Source: Fibrobacter sp. UWB15 (GTDB lineage: Bacteria > Fibrobacterota > Fibrobacteria > Fibrobacterales > Fibrobacteraceae). From it: a stretch of 64,000 bases of DNA. The DNA lies in assembly GCF_900177705.1 (NCBI RefSeq), contig NZ_FXBA01000003.1:62001-126000 (forward strand), given 5' to 3'. Below the pieces are notes generated by a model. The model was given only the letters and a program-made list of their open reading frames with translations, did no database searches and had not been told where the DNA came from. This document shows positions 50,559 through 59,125 of this stretch, piece after piece. The position numbers and the translations under genes are program-made. Each line of letters begins with the position of its first letter. Within the stretch, counting starts at the first letter, position 1.

Positions 50559-51259
50559 TGAGTACTACAAAGTTTCCCAGACTCGTCGTACTGACCGGTG
50601 CCGGCATTAGTGCGGAATCGGGTCTTCGTACATTCCGCGGCAATGACGGTATGTGGGAGCACGAAAACATTGACGATGTTTGCACTCCCGAAGGCTACTA
50701 CCGCGACAAGAAGCGCGTGAAGGACTTCTACAACTTCTTGCGCAAAGGGCTCAAGGAACATGAACCCAACGCCGCCCATTTTGCCTTGGCCGAGCTGGAG
50801 CAGCGCCTAGGTGACGACTTCTTGCTGGTGACGCAGAATGTAGACAACCTGCATGAACGTGCTGGTTCCAAGCGGGTACTGCACATGCACGGCGACTTGA
50901 TGCGCCTGACCTGCGAACACAACCCGAAACACGAATTCATATTCGACGGCGAAGAAACTTTAGAAACCCGCTGCCCGTTCTGCGGAGCCATGAGCCGCCC
51001 GGACATCGTATTCTTTGGCGAGCAGCCGCTGTACATGGAAGAAATCCAAGATGCCTTAAGGCACTGTAAGGAATTCGTCTACATCGGCACGAGCAGCGTC
51101 GTGTACCCCGCCGCGGGCTTCAAGAGTTTTGCAAAAAACTTTGGCGCGAAGGTGACTTGCTTGAATCTGGAAGTGCCCACCAGCGACCCCTACACCGACG
51201 TTTTTGTAGAAGGCAAGGCAACAGACATTGTACCCAAGTGGTGCAAGAATTTCAAATAA
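50558..51259 (+). CDS. cobB: NAD-dependent protein deacylase, sirtuin family
   Basis: 233 residues. Motifs: VLTGAGISAESGLRTFRG (NAD-binding), TQNVDNLHERAG, catalytic His in VLHMHGDL, zinc Cys in RLTCEHN and RCPFCGAM, IVFFGEQPL, and GTSSVVYPAAG. The class III acyl-binding pattern, usually YxxR, is shifted here (FYNFLRKGL, Tyr-4-Arg), so preference for succinyl or malonyl groups is unclear. Probably coupled to the dipeptidase by the TAATG overlap. Confidence 0.93.
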   Translation: MSTTKFPRLVVLTGAGISAESGLRTFRGNDGMWEHENIDDVCTPEGYYRDKKRVKDFYNFLRKGLKEHEPNAAHFALAELEQRLGDDFLLVTQNVDNLHERAGSKRVLHMHGDLMRLTCEHNPKHEFIFDGEETLETRCPFCGAMSRPDIVFFGEQPLYMEEIQDALRHCKEFVYIGTSSVVYPAAGFKSFAKNFGAKVTCLNLEVPTSDPYTDVFVEGKATDIVPKWCKNFK

Positions 51260-51280
51260 ACCGTCTGCAGTTGGCAGAAC

Positions 51281-52327
51281 TTAGTTAGCAGAGCAAATAA
51301 AGCAAAATGCTTCGTGACCTTCAGATGCCTCGGCGGTTGCACGCGGGGGCATTTCTTTTGAAAGGCATTTCACACGCATTTCGGGTGTAGCGTTAGCACA
51401 TTTTTCGCAACGATCCGCAAATCGGCACCCCTTGGCAAAGTCACGCGGATGCGGCACAGAACCAGGAATCGATTTCATGGTGCGCATGTCGCTGTGATTT
51501 TCAGGAATAGCAGCCAGCAAGCCCTGCGTATACGGGTGCATCGGAGAATCAATCACGTCGCGAACAGCACCTGTTTCTACAATGCGGCCAGCATACATCA
51601 CCGCCACATGGTCTGCATACTGCGACACGATTCCCATATTGTGGGTAATCAATAGCACCGCTGTTCCCATGCGGCTAGCCATATCCTTGAGCACGGCGAG
51701 TACCTGTGCCTGCACGGTTACATCCAGCGCCGTCGTCGGTTCGTCGGCAATAATCAGTTTCGGTTTAGAAAGCAGCGCCATCACGATGCATACACGTTGC
51801 AACATGCCGCCCGAAAGTTCATGCGGATATGAATTCAACACACGGTCGATATCCTTGAAGCCTGCCGATGCAAGCATTTCGCGGATAGTCGCAAGACAAT
51901 CGCCCTTGATGCCGCAGAACTTGAAAACTTCCATCAGTTGCTTCTTGATGGTCACCACCGGGTTCAGGGCCTGCATAGGCTCCTGAAAAATGCTCGCGAT
52001 TTCGGCTCCGCGAACCTTCTGCAAATCGGCTAGAGGCAGCTTCGCCAAATCAACCGGAGCGGTATTATCGCTAGCCCTGTAAAGAACCGATCCTTCGACA
52101 ATTTGCGCACTCGGTTGCGGCAACAAGCGCAGAATGCTCATCGCAGTCACGCTCTTTCCGCAGCCCGACTCTCCCACCAACGCAAAGAATTCGCCGGCAT
52201 AAATATCGAAAGAAACACGGTCCGTCACCTGCAGCGGTTTAACGCCATCGCGAGGTTTCCCCTTCTTGTCGAAACCGAAAGCCACCGAGAGATCGCGCAC
52301 CTGCAAAACCGGCAAAGAATTAGACAT
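51281..52327 (-). CDS. ABC transporter ATP-binding protein (oligopeptide type, DppD/OppD-like)
   Basis: 348 residues from the ATG at 52327 (MSNSLPVLQVRDLSVAF), supported by GGGAG seven bases upstream. Walker A GESGCGKSVTA, Q-loop EPMQALNPV, signature LSGGMLQRVCIVMAL, Walker B LIIADEPTTALD, and the oligopeptide-type C-terminal tail with three or four Cys (RCEKCANATPEMRVKC). Partner of the adjacent permease for peptide or nickel uptake. A second ATPase (DppF), the other permease and a binding protein are not in the window. The longer reading frame upstream is the inserted segment. Confidence 0.93.
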   Translation of the reverse strand: MSNSLPVLQVRDLSVAFGFDKKGKPRDGVKPLQVTDRVSFDIYAGEFFALVGESGCGKSVTAMSILRLLPQPSAQIVEGSVLYRASDNTAPVDLAKLPLADLQKVRGAEIASIFQEPMQALNPVVTIKKQLMEVFKFCGIKGDCLATIREMLASAGFKDIDRVLNSYPHELSGGMLQRVCIVMALLSKPKLIIADEPTTALDVTVQAQVLAVLKDMASRMGTAVLLITHNMGIVSQYADHVAVMYAGRIVETGAVRDVIDSPMHPYTQGLLAAIPENHSDMRTMKSIPGSVPHPRDFAKGCRFADRCEKCANATPEMRVKCLSKEMPPRATAEASEGHEAFCFICSAN

Positions 52328-52349
52328 ATCTATCTCCCGACTTCGGATC
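52324..52349. repeat. 26-bp direct repeat, copy A
   Basis: ACATATCTATCTCCCGACTT (first 20 bases) and on to GGATC, identical to 52475-52500. It contains the ribosome-binding site and start of the ATP-binding protein gene. Confidence 0.95.
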
Positions 52350-52474
52350 AACACAAGTCTCCGCAATTGACCTATGCATGCTTGAAATTGTGACGTCAAT
52401 TGCTCCGCGCTTCCACGACTCGTCAATACGAGTCGTTCTCGCTTGGCATGGATCCTTCAGTCGATTCATACTAA
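52350..52474. mobile_element. Small inserted segment flanked by the 26-bp repeats
   Basis: 125 bp between the two repeat copies. It contains a perfect 9-bp hairpin, ACGACTCGT-CAAT-ACGAGTCGT (52415-52436), and an inverted repeat CAATTGAC/GTCAATTG (52364-52402). No reading frame of its own and no clear terminal inverted repeats. Mechanism unknown. Confidence 0.5.
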
Positions 52475-53550
52475 ACATATCTATCTCCCGACTTCGGATC
52501 CATTGCATCTCGCACACCTTCGCCTACGAACGTGGTGAGGAGCAGCGTCACAAACAAGGCGGCAACCGTACTCACAGAAATCCACGGTGCGTAAAGGTTG
52601 TTGAGGCCCTGGCTCATGAGTTCGCCCCAACTCGGAGTCGGCGGCTGCAGGCCAAAGCCCAAAAAGTCCAGCGAAGTGAGGCTACCGATACCGCCAATCA
52701 ACGTAAACGGGAAAAGCGTCACCACAGGCGTCATGGCATTGGGCAAAATTTCCTTGAAGAATATGTGGCGGTGCCCCAAGCCGAGCACCTTTGCCGACTG
52801 CACATAAGTCATGCCGCGCAACTTGAGGAATTCCGCACGCATGTAGTAACTCAGCGAAATCCAGTTGAAGGCCGCCATAATCAAAATCAAAAGCCAGAAG
52901 CTACGGCCATAAATGCTACCGATCAAAATCACCACATAAAGCATCGGGAGCGACGACCAAATTTCGATAAAACGTTGCATACCCGTGTCCCAGAACTTGC
53001 CGAGGTAACCTTGAATGCCACCAATCACAATGCCCAGGAATGTTCCGAGCACCGTCAAAAGCAGGCTGAAGCTAATGCAGATTCTAAATCCATGAATCAA
53101 GCGAGCAAGCACGTCGCGGCCATTGCTGTCGGTTCCGAGCCAATGTCTTGCGCTAGGAGCAAAAGGTGGCGTTCCCTCTTCGCTCAAGTCAGCCTTCAGC
53201 GGGTCATGCGCAATCGGGGGCATAATCGTCCACACATCGGGGCAGCCGCCGGCTCGCGTAAAGCCTTCAGCGGCATCTTCTTCGCATTTCCGCACCGATT
53301 CGAACAATTTACCGTAATCGGCTTCGGTCTGGTATTCACCGCCAAAGTCCGCTTCGCTGTAGCGCACAAACGCCGGGAAATAAGTCTTCCCTTGAAAACG
53401 CATCAGGAGCGGTTCATCATTTACGGTCCAAGAACTCGTGAGCGACAAAAGATACGCCACCACAAGTACCACCAGCGACCAAAACGCACGCTTGTTCTTG
53501 CGGAAGCGTTTCAGGCGATTCAATGATTCTTGTGTCAGGCGAAATTTCAT
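52471..53550 (-). CDS. ABC transporter permease (oligopeptide type, YejE/DppC-like)
   Basis: 359 residues. N-terminal signal-anchor segment (about 20-45), a periplasmic loop of about 120 residues as in YejE, the APSARHWLGTDSNGRDVLAR start of the permease core, five further membrane segments, and the EAA loop (MTYVQSAKVLGLGHRHIFFKEILPNA). It imports peptides or microcin-like compounds in YejABEF. It ends in DPKSGDRYV-stop, in the duplicated 26 bp. A TAAATTTG box is four bases upstream of the ATG. Confidence 0.92.
   Translation of the reverse strand: MKFRLTQESLNRLKRFRKNKRAFWSLVVLVVAYLLSLTSSWTVNDEPLLMRFQGKTYFPAFVRYSEADFGGEYQTEADYGKLFESVRKCEEDAAEGFTRAGGCPDVWTIMPPIAHDPLKADLSEEGTPPFAPSARHWLGTDSNGRDVLARLIHGFRICISFSLLLTVLGTFLGIVIGGIQGYLGKFWDTGMQRFIEIWSSLPMLYVVILIGSIYGRSFWLLILIMAAFNWISLSYYMRAEFLKLRGMTYVQSAKVLGLGHRHIFFKEILPNAMTPVVTLFPFTLIGGIGSLTSLDFLGFGLQPPTPSWGELMSQGLNNLYAPWISVSTVAALFVTLLLTTFVGEGVRDAMDPKSGDRYV
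52475..52500. repeat. 26-bp direct repeat, copy B
   Basis: Identical to copy A over 26 bases. It encodes the C-terminal residues DPKSGDRYV of the permease on the minus strand. Confidence 0.95.
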
Positions 53551-53554
53551 GTGA

Positions 53555-53562
53555 CAAATTTA
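53555..53562 (-). promoter_or_regulatory. Candidate -7 promoter box (TAAATTTG) of the ABC permease gene
   Basis: TAnnTTTG on the minus strand with four bases to the ATG at 53550, in the 28-bp gap after the histidine kinase gene. A leaderless transcript would result. Confidence 0.4.
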
Positions 53563-53578
53563 TAAAATGGCCATTCTT

Positions 53579-56155
53579 CTATTTGATTAACTTCGCAATC
53601 GAATCCAGCAATTCAGCGAAATCAATGGGCTTTGCCACATGTCCATTAACACCCGCTTCAAAAGCGGCCTTTTTTTCTTCGTCGAAGGCGCTTGCCGACA
53701 ACGCAATGATTGGCAAGCGAGATTTGCGGGGATTTTCCAATTTGCGAATCAGCGCCGTAGTTTCGAAACCATCACCACGGGGCATCTTCAAGTCCATCAA
53801 AATCAAGTCAAAGGAACCTGCAGGCGACCTGTCCACTTGACGGTAACATTCATTGCCATTTTCGACGCAAACGATTTCGGCGCCTAGACTCGTCAGCAGG
53901 TTCGATACGATTTCACAAGACTGCGGATCGTCATCTGCCATCAAGATGCTCTTTCCAGAAAGATTCCTCTTGAATGGTTGCACCTCAGGCAAAGCTTGAA
54001 CCGGATCGTCTTCAGCGATTCGATGGGGCGTTACCACTACCACACGGGTCCCTTCGCCCACACGGCTGGTGATATTCACCGTGCCATGCATCATGTCCAC
54101 CAGTTTCTTCACAATACTTAGGCCAAGGCCGGTACCGTCAATGCCGCGGGTAAGGGCAGACTGTTCGCGTTCAAACGCGCCGAACACTCTCGGCAAGAAT
54201 TCTTCAGAAATTCCCACGCCGGTATCTTCCACCACCATTTCGATGTTGCACATTTCCGGATTTTCGTGAGGCAAGTCTCGCATCGAGATTCGAACCAAGC
54301 CTCCCCCACGCGTATACTTGATAGCATTACTCACCACATTCATTAGAATCTGGTGGAACTTCACCTTATCCACATAAATGCAGCGCGCCTTGATATTTCG
54401 AGCAATCTGCAGCATGATATTCTTCTGCCTTGCAGTCTGTTCGAATGTAGTCACCAAGTCTTCTGTCAACGCGGCAGTCAGCACAGGCGTTTCTTCCAGT
54501 TTGTCGTAGCCCGATTCGATAGAAGTCAAACTCAAGACCGAATTGATCATATCCAGCAAAAGCTTTCCCGCAGATTGGATATTACCCAAATAGTAATTCA
54601 ACAACGATGTTTCCGAATCCGTCAGATTCAAGTTCTGTATGTACCTTTGAGCCAAGGTGTCATAGCCCAGCACGGCATTCATGGGAGTTCGAATGTCATG
54701 GCTGATACTAAACAAGAAATTCGATTTTGCCTTGTCGGCACGCTGGGCGCGGTCAAGAGCCTTCACAAGAGCCACCCGCTGTTCATTAAGTTCCTTACGC
54801 TTCTCCAGTTCGGCATTCATGGATTCGTCTATAAGCTTAATACCCATGACAATTTCGGGACGATCCTTAGAAGGCTTTACATAATGGATCTGCATGTAAT
54901 GGATTACACCGTCCTTCGAAATACGATAAATGAATTCAAAGCGGTCACGTTTCATGAATTCGCGATTCAAGCGATCCAAAGTCACGACCTTGTCAAACAA
55001 GGGGCGATCTTCGAGCAGAACAATGCGATTCACGTACAAAGAGGCAAGCTGGTCGTAATGAGGAGCTTTTTCGAACGCATCTTGCATATAGCGAGATGCC
55101 ATCGGGTCAATGCTGTAACATTCGCTCTGACCAGTCCTTGAATCGATCACAAAGGCACTACCATAGGAATCCGTCAACGCATTAATGACATTCAGGTGTT
55201 TGCCTTCCATTTCGTTTCGCAAGCGGCGGTTCGTGCGGAATATGGAATGGAAATAAATGGCAAAGAACAATACGACAAAGAACAAAGCTAAAACGGCCTT
55301 GATCGCCACAACCTTTGTTACGTTAGCCAGCACATGATACGGAACCATCTGCACCACGAACCAGCCCACTTCGTTAATGGACATGATACAGACAATTGAA
55401 GATCCAAATTCCGTGGTTACCCTAAATGCCTTGGGCTCCTTGAGCATGGCATTCTTCTTAATCACGTTGACAATTTCTTGAGGGAAAAATTTCTGGGCAC
55501 GGATTTCAAAAGACTCGCCATAATCAGAATCCACAACATTCGAGGCGACAAGAGTCAGTTCCCTGTCGCACAAAAGGCCAATGGTCTGTTCACCATTCAC
55601 CGTATAACGAAGCATGGGAGAAATATCCTTTTTTCCACCAAGGATTCCCGTAATCACACCAATCACTGAATCGCCGTAATACAAGGGCGTATATATGTTG
55701 ATTCGCGCTTCACCGAACTTTTTTCCGGTATAGTCGATCCAAATGCCCGATTTACCCAGAATGCCCTGACGGAAAAATTCGCTTTCGGAAACATCCACCG
55801 GTTCGTCATCGTAAGATAGTTTCAGACCGTCCTTACGGATATATTCAATTTTTGAAAAAGGAACATCATCCTTCATGGAAAGAAAGACTGACTCGGGCCT
55901 GCGAAGCTCCGGTCCATCCATCTTCTTCGATACCGATTGGGACACCAGTTTAATGCTGCTTTTCCCGAAATTCAGCGTTTTGCCCAAGTCAAGGGAGAGG
56001 CGCTGAGTTTCTTGGGTAACAGCCTCTTCAATTTGATTAAAATAGAATTCCCGCGCACCAAGGGCATACACCACCACAAGCACCACCACAGCAACCGCCA
56101 CTACAATGATTGCCGGGTTCAGTGGCATTAAACGTTTTAACTTTATCTTTTTCAT
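53579..56155 (-). CDS. Hybrid sensor histidine kinase with C-terminal receiver domain
   Basis: 858 residues. N-terminal membrane segment (about 14-33), a periplasmic Cache-like sensor region (about 40-285), second membrane segment (about 290-315), a PAS-like region (about 320-460), HisKA with SISHDIRTPMNAVLGYD (His near 485), a HATPase domain (NVVSNAIKYTRGGG; VEDTGVGISEE; GTGLGLSIVKKLVDMM), and a receiver domain (LMADDDPQSCEIV; phospho-acceptor Asp near 785 in LILMDLKMPRGDG; Lys in VAKPIDF). It senses an external signal and phosphorylates its own receiver; an Hpt partner is not nearby. Confidence 0.92.
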   Translation of the reverse strand: MKKIKLKRLMPLNPAIIVVAVAVVVLVVVYALGAREFYFNQIEEAVTQETQRLSLDLGKTLNFGKSSIKLVSQSVSKKMDGPELRRPESVFLSMKDDVPFSKIEYIRKDGLKLSYDDEPVDVSESEFFRQGILGKSGIWIDYTGKKFGEARINIYTPLYYGDSVIGVITGILGGKKDISPMLRYTVNGEQTIGLLCDRELTLVASNVVDSDYGESFEIRAQKFFPQEIVNVIKKNAMLKEPKAFRVTTEFGSSIVCIMSINEVGWFVVQMVPYHVLANVTKVVAIKAVLALFFVVLFFAIYFHSIFRTNRRLRNEMEGKHLNVINALTDSYGSAFVIDSRTGQSECYSIDPMASRYMQDAFEKAPHYDQLASLYVNRIVLLEDRPLFDKVVTLDRLNREFMKRDRFEFIYRISKDGVIHYMQIHYVKPSKDRPEIVMGIKLIDESMNAELEKRKELNEQRVALVKALDRAQRADKAKSNFLFSISHDIRTPMNAVLGYDTLAQRYIQNLNLTDSETSLLNYYLGNIQSAGKLLLDMINSVLSLTSIESGYDKLEETPVLTAALTEDLVTTFEQTARQKNIMLQIARNIKARCIYVDKVKFHQILMNVVSNAIKYTRGGGLVRISMRDLPHENPEMCNIEMVVEDTGVGISEEFLPRVFGAFEREQSALTRGIDGTGLGLSIVKKLVDMMHGTVNITSRVGEGTRVVVVTPHRIAEDDPVQALPEVQPFKRNLSGKSILMADDDPQSCEIVSNLLTSLGAEIVCVENGNECYRQVDRSPAGSFDLILMDLKMPRGDGFETTALIRKLENPRKSRLPIIALSASAFDEEKKAAFEAGVNGHVAKPIDFAELLDSIAKLIK

Positions 56156-56212
56156 AACTATTTAAATTGTATATCGCAATTATAAAAAAACATTTTCTAA
56201 TATGTAGCTCGT

Positions 56213-57385
56213 ATGAGAGATTTTACCATAGAACACAAGCCTCAAAAAGAACGTTGCATACTCGTGGGAATATCGACCCCCAAGGTGCGATCCTGGCTTG
56301 CCACTGAACAATTGGCTGAACTGGGAAGGCTTGCAGAGACTGCAGGAGCCGAGGTGGTACAAAGTTTCTTGCAACGAGTGCAGAACTTTAGCCCGGCAAC
56401 TCTCATTGGCGAAGGCAAAGTCAATGAAGTCAAACGAGCTCTAGAAGAGTTAGACGCAAAAATGGTCGTGTTCGATGATGATCTCTCGGGCTCCCAGGTT
56501 CGAAACTTGGAACAGCGCCTCCCTGGAATCAAGGTGCTCGACCGCACGGGACTTATTCTCGACATTTTCGCAAAACATGCCGTAACCGCAGAAAGCCGCC
56601 TGATGGTCGAAGTAGCGCAACTCCAATACATGATGCCTCGCCTGACTGGCGCCTGGACACACCTTTGCCGCCAGCATAACGGAGGTATCGGCACCAAGGG
56701 TCCCGGCGAAACCCAGCTGGAAACCGACCGTCGAATGATTCGTAAGCGTATCCAGGAACTCAAAAAGAAGTTGGAAAAAATCGAAAATGCCAGAGAAAGC
56801 CAAGCCGAAAACCGCAACGACATTTTCCACATCGGTATCGTAGGCTACACCAACGCAGGCAAGTCCACGCTAACCAACCGTCTGACCGACGCCGACGTGT
56901 ATGTAGAAGACAAACTATTCGCTACACTCGACAGTACAACCCGAAAGCTTTACCTCGATGGCGAAAACATCATTCTGTCCGATACCGTGGGCTTTATTCG
57001 TAAACTTCCGCACAACTTAATTGAGACTTTCAAAAGCACTTTGGGTGTGGCGGCCCATGCCGACTGCATCTTGGAAGTCGTTGACGGTTCCGCTCCCGAT
57101 TACCGCGAGCACCTTGAAGTCACGCACCACACGCTCGAAGGCATTATCAGCCCCGAAACGCCAAGAATTCGCGTCTTCAACAAAGCCGAAGTCTGCGATG
57201 AGGCCCGCCGCACGGAACTCCGCGAAAACTACCCCGAAGCAATCCAGGTGAGTGCCCGCGAAAATATCGGCATGGAACTGTTGCGCACCGCCTTTAAGGA
57301 ACAACTGGCCGAATGGCACAAAAAGCGCGAAGCCCACGAAAAAAGTGAAAAAGAACGTTCCGAGGCCCCTTGGAAAGAGGTATAA
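56213..57385 (+). CDS. hflX: GTPase HflX
   Basis: 390-residue ribosome-associated GTPase. The N-terminal HflX domain (RVQNFSPATLIGEGKVNEVK; VVFDDDLSGSQVRNLEQRL; VLDRTGLILDIFAKHA; GPGETQLETDRRMI) is followed by a G domain with GYTNAGKST (about residue 211), the switch II DTVGFIRKLPHNLIE, and NKAEV as the NKxD box (Glu in place of Asp). Divergent to the histidine kinase. Confidence 0.96.
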   Translation: MRDFTIEHKPQKERCILVGISTPKVRSWLATEQLAELGRLAETAGAEVVQSFLQRVQNFSPATLIGEGKVNEVKRALEELDAKMVVFDDDLSGSQVRNLEQRLPGIKVLDRTGLILDIFAKHAVTAESRLMVEVAQLQYMMPRLTGAWTHLCRQHNGGIGTKGPGETQLETDRRMIRKRIQELKKKLEKIENARESQAENRNDIFHIGIVGYTNAGKSTLTNRLTDADVYVEDKLFATLDSTTRKLYLDGENIILSDTVGFIRKLPHNLIETFKSTLGVAAHADCILEVVDGSAPDYREHLEVTHHTLEGIISPETPRIRVFNKAEVCDEARRTELRENYPEAIQVSARENIGMELLRTAFKEQLAEWHKKREAHEKSEKERSEAPWKEV

Positions 57386-57435
57386 GCCTCTCTGCACGCA
57401 CAGAAATAGAAACTCCTAGCTATATTTAAAACGAT

Positions 57436-57441
57436 TATAAT
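57436..57441 (+). promoter_or_regulatory. Possible -10 element (TATAAT) upstream of the stalked barrel gene
   Basis: TATAAT 20 bases before the ATG at 57462; an upstream TATATTTA-type box (57422 area) is an alternative. No matching -35 hexamer was seen. Confidence 0.3.
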
Positions 57442-57461
57442 TCACTTGAAAGGAGCATATC

Positions 57462-59015
57462 ATGAATTCAATGAAACTCTCTGCAATCGCTTTGAGTCTC
57501 GCTGCCGCAGGCGCCATTGCACAGACTGCACCAGCCGAAGTTCCTGCCGCAGCCCCCGCAGCCGAATCTCCCGCTGCCGCACCCGCCGCAGCTCCTGCAA
57601 CACCTGCCGCTGAAGCCTCGAAAGCAGACTCCACTGCTGCACAGACCGCCGCACAACCGGCCGCCACAGAACAGACAGCCGCGGAACAAGCCGCTGTCCA
57701 GCCGGCTGCAGAAGCAAAACCCACTACAGAAACAAAGCCCGCTGAGACCGCCAAGGTAGAAGAGTCCAAGACCGCCGAAGCCGCCCCCGCAGCGGAGCCT
57801 GAAAAGAAAGAAGAAGTCGCCAAGGCCGAAAAACCTAAAGCCGAAGAATCCAAAGCCGAAACAAGTGGCGCTTCTTTTGTCGACCGTTTGAACATCTCCA
57901 AGGCCGACGCCGCCCCCGAAGCCAAGAAGGCCATTGAATTCAAGATTTCTGGCCAGGCCGAATTTGACGCTTATGCCAGTATGCGTAACGATGACGAAAA
58001 AGACCTCTATCATCGTTTCGCCTCGACGGTTGACGTTGACTTTGAAGTCAAATTCAACGACCAGTGGTCTGCCCAGGTCGAAATCGAAGCCGACGGTAGC
58101 GGTACCGCTCCGAGCGCCTACTACAACGGCGCATTCGTCAAGTACACCAGAAACGAAAATTTCGCACTGAAGTTCGGCGACCTGGCCTTCGCAGAAGGCG
58201 CTTTCAACTACTACAAGTATGACGACCCTGCCTACAACGCCGCCGGCATGGTAGAACACGACCTTCGCGGCCTTGAACTAGACCTTTACGGTCTGCAGCT
58301 CGGACTAGGCTTTACCACCGCCGAAGACGATGCCTCTTGCAACGGAATCGCACTAGATGACAACGGCAATCCGCTGCCCGTAAACGATATCTGCAAGAGC
58401 TACGATGCCCATGTCGCCTACCAGTTTGACTTTGCCGGTCAGGCCCTGCGTCCGTTCGCCCACTACAAAAGCTGGCAGGAAGCCAAGGCCAATGAATTCC
58501 ACGCCGGTTTGGAAGCCGCTCTTGAATTCGGACCGTTCGCCATACACGCCGTTTACGGCCTGCATGCCGACAACCTGACCGAAGACGAACCCAAAGCCAC
58601 TCACGCCTTCTTGGCAGAACCCACCTTCAAAGTTGCCAACGTAACAGTCAAGGGCGGTTTCTTCTACGCCTTGTTTGACGATGACGCCCCCACCGTTCAC
58701 GGTACGGAAATTCCTGAATACATGTTCGCCTACGGTGAAGGAGACATCAAGCTGACGGACGCCTTTACAGTCGGTCTGTTGGGAGAATTGCACACCAACT
58801 CTCTCGATGACGACACCGATCTCGGCACTCTTGAATTCGGCACCCGCCTCTACTTCAATCCGGTCGATGGTCTCGACGTCACTAGCTTTGTCATGGCCAT
58901 TCTCCCCATGGGTGACGATTGGGAAAAGGTCGGCCACGAAGCCTCCGTTTCCACCGAAGACTACGGCGAAAATACGAGCCTCAAGTTCGGTGTTGAAACT
59001 GTGTTCAGCTTCTAA
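57462..59015 (+). CDS. Outer-membrane barrel protein with Ala/Pro/Glu-rich stalk
   Basis: 517 residues, GGAG 8 bases before the ATG. Signal peptide MNSMKLSAIALSLAAAGAIAQ. Residues about 22-135 are a low-complexity Ala/Pro/Glu/Lys stalk (AEKPKAEESKAETS near its end). Residues about 155-517 form a porin-like barrel (KISGQAEFDAYASMRNDDEK; FEVKFNDQWSAQVEIEADGS; FALKFGDLAFAEGAFNYY) ending in Phe (FGVETVFSF). This stalk-plus-barrel layout occurs in peptidoglycan-tethered porins, but no known stalk family is recognised. A strong terminator follows. Confidence 0.75.
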   Translation: MNSMKLSAIALSLAAAGAIAQTAPAEVPAAAPAAESPAAAPAAAPATPAAEASKADSTAAQTAAQPAATEQTAAEQAAVQPAAEAKPTTETKPAETAKVEESKTAEAAPAAEPEKKEEVAKAEKPKAEESKAETSGASFVDRLNISKADAAPEAKKAIEFKISGQAEFDAYASMRNDDEKDLYHRFASTVDVDFEVKFNDQWSAQVEIEADGSGTAPSAYYNGAFVKYTRNENFALKFGDLAFAEGAFNYYKYDDPAYNAAGMVEHDLRGLELDLYGLQLGLGFTTAEDDASCNGIALDDNGNPLPVNDICKSYDAHVAYQFDFAGQALRPFAHYKSWQEAKANEFHAGLEAALEFGPFAIHAVYGLHADNLTEDEPKATHAFLAEPTFKVANVTVKGGFFYALFDDDAPTVHGTEIPEYMFAYGEGDIKLTDAFTVGLLGELHTNSLDDDTDLGTLEFGTRLYFNPVDGLDVTSFVMAILPMGDDWEKVGHEASVSTEDYGENTSLKFGVETVFSF

Positions 59016-59040
59016 CAGGCTTTCTTTTGCACCTTTGTGC

Positions 59041-59073
59041 AGTAGTGTCATTTTTTTGACACTACTTTTTTTT
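59041..59073 (+). terminator. Strong rho-independent terminator after the stalked barrel gene
   Basis: Perfect 10-bp stem AGTAGTGTCA / TGACACTACT with six-T loop and a following T-run. Confidence 0.92.
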
Positions 59074-59125
59074 ATATTGTAAGCCGTTAGTTGAATTTCA
59101 CGAATTATAAAGCATTTTTTTGAAT

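Noticed and set aside
52328-52517. Small open reading frame across the ABC insertion
   Set aside because: It has no start signal of its own; its last residues are the old permease end, which explains the coding look.
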